In this document: positions 25,107-27,970 of the stretch, piece by piece
Position numbering within the stretch: the first letter of the stretch is position 1
Layout: every line of letters starts with the position of its first letter
From: Anaerolineales bacterium
GTDB lineage: Bacteria; Chloroflexota; Anaerolineae; 4572-78; NAK82
Assembly (NCBI GenBank): GCA_024643945.1
Contig: JAHELX010000014.1
Span: 1 to 27,970, forward strand
Direction: 5' to 3'
Length of the DNA: 27,970 bases
Notes under the pieces: model-generated
Seen by the model: only the letters and a program-made list of their open reading frames with translations
Told to the model about the DNA's origin: nothing
Databases searched by the model: none
Made by a program: the position numbers and the translations under genes

Positions 25107-26201
25107 ATGCCACCTAGAACTGTAGATAGCATTGCCGTTATCGGCGCCGGCAACGGCGGTCATGCGATGGCTGCCCATATGACCTTGAAAGGCTTTCCGG
25201 TCCGATTTTACGAGCTGCCCCGCTTCGCAGACAACATTCGGCCGGCGCAGGAGCGGGGTGGTATCAAGATCACCGGCGTGGTAGGCGAAGGTTTCGCCGA
25301 ACTGGATCTGATCACCACGGATATTGCTGAGGCTATCAAAGGTGTGAGCCACATCTTCGTGGTGACGCAAGCATTAGCACACGAAGATGTAGCTGAGTTA
25401 TGTGTACCACACCTGGAAGAGAATCAGACTATCATATTGTTCCCCGGTTCAGGTGGTGCTCTACAGGTTGCCCGGACGTTCAGAGATAGGGGCATCACTA
25501 AGAAAATATATATCGCTGAAGCGGTGACTCTCCCCTACGCTTGCCGCTTGCGCGGGCCGGCCTGGGTGAACGTTCATTCTGGTTCAGCCGTGCGAGAGGT
25601 GATCGCCGCCTTCCCCGCAAAAGATAATGAAGCCGTGATCGAAGCTACGAAACCGGCATACCCTATGCTCACCCCAGCGACCCACGTGCTGGAAATAGGC
25701 TTGTACAATCCAAACATTCTCCTTCACCCTATAGGTGTGATTTTCAACCTGGGTCGCATCGAGTACTCCCAAGGCGAGTTCTGGATGTACAAAGAGGGGT
25801 TTACCCCTTCAGTGATGAAGCTACTGCATGCGCTGGAAGCGGAGAGGATGGCCCTGCTGCGTGCTCTGGATGTGAAGCCTGTGCCCTTCGAAGAATATTA
25901 CGAGTACCGATACCAAAAACCCTGGTCCGATTTCGCAGCCGTCAGCAGCAAGGGGCCATTCAGCGCCAAGACCCGCTACATTTCCGAAGATATCCCCATC
26001 GGCATGGTCCTCTGGGCCTCGTTGGGTGAGATGCTGGAGGTGCCCACTCCTACCGCCCGGGCACTGATTCATATCAGTTCTGTGATCCACGACACAGATT
26101 ACTGGCAGGGAGGGCGGACGATGGAAAAGTTGGGCCTGGCAGAGATGACGGTCGAAGAGTTGAAGCGCTATCTGCTGGAAGGGCCGACTCAATCTGTTTG
26201 A
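25107..26201 (+). CDS. NAD(P)-dependent octopine/nopaline (opine) dehydrogenase family protein
   Basis: The 364-aa protein has an N-terminal Rossmann fold (VIGAGNGGHAMAAHMTLKGF, 11-30) and an octopine-dehydrogenase C-terminal domain with EAVTLPYACRLRG (138-150), the conserved NPNILLHPIG (N203, H207) and GFTPSVMKLLHALEAERMALLRAL. Family enzymes join or split an amino acid and a 2-keto acid through a secondary amine. Placed after an uptake system, a catabolic direction is plausible but unproven, since many family members are uncharacterised. The ATG at 25107 is chosen because gaggagg (25092-25098) precedes it; the longer open frame would run into the permease gene. Confidence 0.88.
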   Translation: MPPRTVDSIAVIGAGNGGHAMAAHMTLKGFPVRFYELPRFADNIRPAQERGGIKITGVVGEGFAELDLITTDIAEAIKGVSHIFVVTQALAHEDVAELCVPHLEENQTIILFPGSGGALQVARTFRDRGITKKIYIAEAVTLPYACRLRGPAWVNVHSGSAVREVIAAFPAKDNEAVIEATKPAYPMLTPATHVLEIGLYNPNILLHPIGVIFNLGRIEYSQGEFWMYKEGFTPSVMKLLHALEAERMALLRALDVKPVPFEEYYEYRYQKPWSDFAAVSSKGPFSAKTRYISEDIPIGMVLWASLGEMLEVPTPTARALIHISSVIHDTDYWQGGRTMEKLGLAEMTVEELKRYLLEGPTQSV

Positions 26202-26240
26202 TCGCGTGTCGTCATTGGGAGAGATGCGGATTTTGTCGTA

Positions 26241-26309
26241 CGAGCCCTCGTCCCGAAGCGTCTTTGGCGAAGTTGAATCGCTCTCAGCCGCGCGGGGACG
26301 GGGGCTTCG
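26241..26309 (+). terminator. Imperfect GC-rich inverted repeat between two genes
   Basis: cgagccctcgtccc (26241-26254) pairs with gggacgggggcttcg (26295-26309) apart from one bulge and one mismatch, across a 40-nt interval. It starts 40 nt after the opine-dehydrogenase stop. There is no T-run, so termination or mRNA-end protection is only inferred. Confidence 0.3.
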
Positions 26310-26395
26310 ATTTGAGTGGTATTGGGCACCTCATAATCGTATTGATTTGAAGTGGCTGTAGTTCATGGGCCACAACCCCCAAGTATCCCGAGGTT

Positions 26396-27733
26396 ATGCC
26401 TGTGTCTGCGACAGATGAATTGATAAACTTTGTGCAACACCTTGACTACAACTTGTTGCCCGACAGCGTGATCTCACAGGCCAGGCGATGCGTGCTGGAT
26501 CTACTGGGCGTGGCCATCGCGGGCAGCAGAACCAAGATGAGCAAAGTCAGCACGCGCTTTGCTCATGAGCAGTTCGCACCAGGGAATGCTACGCTCATTG
26601 GCTCTCCTTACCGACTGAGCGAAGTTGGTGCCACTTGGGTTAATGGCATCTGTGCCAGTGCGCTGGACATGGACGATGGTCATCGCCGGGCTATGGGGCA
26701 TCCGGGGGCGGCTGTCATTCCCACTGCGCTCTCCGTCGCCGAAACGATAGGCGCCAGCGGGGGTGAATTCCTGGCGTCTGTCGTGGCCGGCTATGAAATG
26801 GCGACGCGGGCGAGCGTCGCTATGTTACCGAACTACAGGTCAGGCCGCTACTCTACTGGCATCTGGGGTGGTTTTGGAAGTGTGGCCGCAGCGGGTAAAC
26901 TTCTGAGGCTCGACAGACGGACTTTTCAACATGCGCTTGGCATCGTGGCTGCCCATGGCCCGTTTCCTCCGGGTGGCGATTTCGTACATGAAAGTATGGT
27001 CAAAGAGGTCATCGGTTGGGCTGGTATGGTGGGGTGTTCCTCTGTCTTTATGGCCCGAGAAGGCTTCGCCGGGCCTGAGGATGTGCTGGACAGGTCAGGG
27101 AGATACGACACGACTCAATTGGTTCAGAACCTGGGAGAGGACTATGCCATTCTCAGAATCTACTTCAAGCCTTATGCTTCTTGCCGGTGGTCGCATCCGG
27201 CTATTGACGGCGTTCTGACATTGGCCGGGGAACACGGCCTGCGCCTGGAAGAGGTCGAGGAGATCCGTGTGGAAGGCTTTCAGCCGATCACTATGCTCTG
27301 TGACTATAGACCCGTCACCACGGTGGCGGCCCAGTACAGCATTCCCTTTTCGATAGCACTGGCCCTGTCACGGGGAAGGATCGGGCCAGGTGAGCTCACA
27401 GAAGCCAATTTGCAGGACCCTGAGCTTCTGGGACTGGCACAAAGAGTAAAAGTCTCCGTCGACCCTGAACTCGATCGGCTTTTTCCCGAAAAGACAGCGA
27501 TCAGATTAACGCTTCACACCAGCCGAGGAGACTTCACGACGACGGTGGAATCTCCCAAAGGGGATCCCGGTAATCCACTGAGCGATGTCGAACTGGCGGA
27601 GAAATTCCGTTGGCTGACGGCGGAGGTCGTCGGAGAAAAGAAAAGCAGAGAACTGAAAGAGACCGTCGATCATCTGGAGCAGATGGACGACGTGAAACAC
27701 CTCGCACAATTGCTGGCATTTTACCCAACTTAG
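26396..27733 (+). CDS. MmgE/PrpD family protein (2-methylcitrate dehydratase-like)
   Basis: The 445-aa protein shows MmgE/PrpD hallmarks: VLDLLGVAIAGSRT, WVNGICASALDMDDGHRRAMGHPGAAVIP, GYEMATRASVAM, GIWGGFGSVAAAGKLLRL and YFKPYASCRWSHPAIDGV. The family includes 2-methylcitrate dehydratase and the iminodisuccinate epimerase of an aminopolycarboxylate pathway. No methylcitrate-cycle partner is present, so a role on an amino- or carboxy-acid product of the opine-type operon is more likely than propionate metabolism. It lies 194 bp after the opine dehydrogenase gene, same strand. The ATG at 26396 is only 2 nt from cgagg; the GTG at 26402 is better spaced and may be the true start. Confidence 0.9.
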   Translation: MPVSATDELINFVQHLDYNLLPDSVISQARRCVLDLLGVAIAGSRTKMSKVSTRFAHEQFAPGNATLIGSPYRLSEVGATWVNGICASALDMDDGHRRAMGHPGAAVIPTALSVAETIGASGGEFLASVVAGYEMATRASVAMLPNYRSGRYSTGIWGGFGSVAAAGKLLRLDRRTFQHALGIVAAHGPFPPGGDFVHESMVKEVIGWAGMVGCSSVFMAREGFAGPEDVLDRSGRYDTTQLVQNLGEDYAILRIYFKPYASCRWSHPAIDGVLTLAGEHGLRLEEVEEIRVEGFQPITMLCDYRPVTTVAAQYSIPFSIALALSRGRIGPGELTEANLQDPELLGLAQRVKVSVDPELDRLFPEKTAIRLTLHTSRGDFTTTVESPKGDPGNPLSDVELAEKFRWLTAEVVGEKKSRELKETVDHLEQMDDVKHLAQLLAFYPT

Positions 27734-27761
27734 GTCTCCTATGAGGCTGGGTTTCCGTTTT

Positions 27762-27970
27762 TCATAGTTCAGAAGGAGAACCTGAAGTTCCCTTGGCCTC
27801 CTCCAAGGCCTTCGGAATGACGCCCATTTCGCGTACCACTTCAGCGCCCACCATCAGGCTGACAATCTCATCCACAGTGGTCTCGGCGGCCTTACGCTCG
27901 CCGACCTTGAGCCCTCGCCGCATAATCACGATGCGGTCGGCAACGGCAAAGATATCCTGCATATTGTGGC
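27762..27970 (-). CDS. Sugar ABC transporter ATPase (ribose/fructose type), C-terminal part cut by the window edge
   Basis: The visible frame encodes HNMQDIFAVADRIVIMRRGL, then TTVDEIVSLMVGAE and a 20-residue tail. The HNM is the H-loop (switch) histidine region of CUT2-type sugar ATPases of the FrcA/RbsA kind, and TTVDEIVSLMVG is their usual C-terminal block. The Walker A and signature motifs lie outside the window. It converges with the MmgE/PrpD gene, 28 bp away, and belongs to a separate sugar importer, not to the CUT1 or family-5 systems described here. Confidence 0.88.
   Translation of the reverse strand, partial: HNMQDIFAVADRIVIMRRGLKVGERKAAETTVDEIVSLMVGAEVVREMGVIPKALEEAKGTSGSPSEL

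Overview
The window looks like a chromosomal segment of a Chloroflexota bacterium (Anaerolineae/Caldilineae-like). This is inferred from the two solute-binding lipoproteins, which both have an AAQC lipobox followed by a Val/Thr/Lys/Glu-rich spacer (VVTKEVEKQVV type), and from the ABC-transporter-rich gene content. No rRNA, tRNA, CRISPR array or intact transposase was seen.

Region 1 (1-5861, + strand) is a four-gene operon: an L-fucose isomerase, a PHP-domain metallohydrolase-like protein, an unusually long sorbose-phosphate-reductase-like zinc dehydrogenase and an SrlD-like short-chain dehydrogenase. Region 2 (5970-16481, - strand) converges on it. It holds a LacI-family regulator followed by one long apparent operon: a family-1 sugar-binding lipoprotein, two sugar ABC permeases, a zinc dehydrogenase, an aldose-epimerase-like protein, a plant-type L-galactose dehydrogenase homologue, an amidohydrolase-type sugar lactonase and an L-galactonate-5-dehydrogenase-like enzyme. 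Together these suggest uptake and oxidation of L-galactose or its 6-deoxy form L-fucose (sugar to lactone to acid to keto acid), next to a second, isomerase-based route. The fuculokinase and fuculose-phosphate aldolase of the classical pathway, and the fuconate dehydratase of the oxidative fucose pathway, are absent from the window. Two LacI-type operator pairs of nearly identical design overlap the predicted start sites of lacI itself and of the transport/catabolic operon.

Region 3 (16691-20354, - strand) is a heterodimeric ABC exporter pair with one consensus and one degenerate ATP site, with its own predicted promoter. Region 4 (20355-21275) is a 921-bp gene-free stretch. It has a nested inverted repeat, a perfect-consensus sigma-70-type promoter facing right and a roughly 600-nt leader with several possible hairpins. 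Region 5 (21276-27733, + strand) encodes a family-5 (peptide/opine type) binding lipoprotein, DppB/DppC-like permeases, an octopine/nopaline-dehydrogenase-family enzyme and an MmgE/PrpD-family protein: a possible uptake and catabolic unit for an opine-like or amino-acid-derived compound. The right edge (27762-27970, - strand) is the C-terminus of a ribose-type sugar ABC ATPase belonging to another locus. No ATPase gene for either importer lies in the window.
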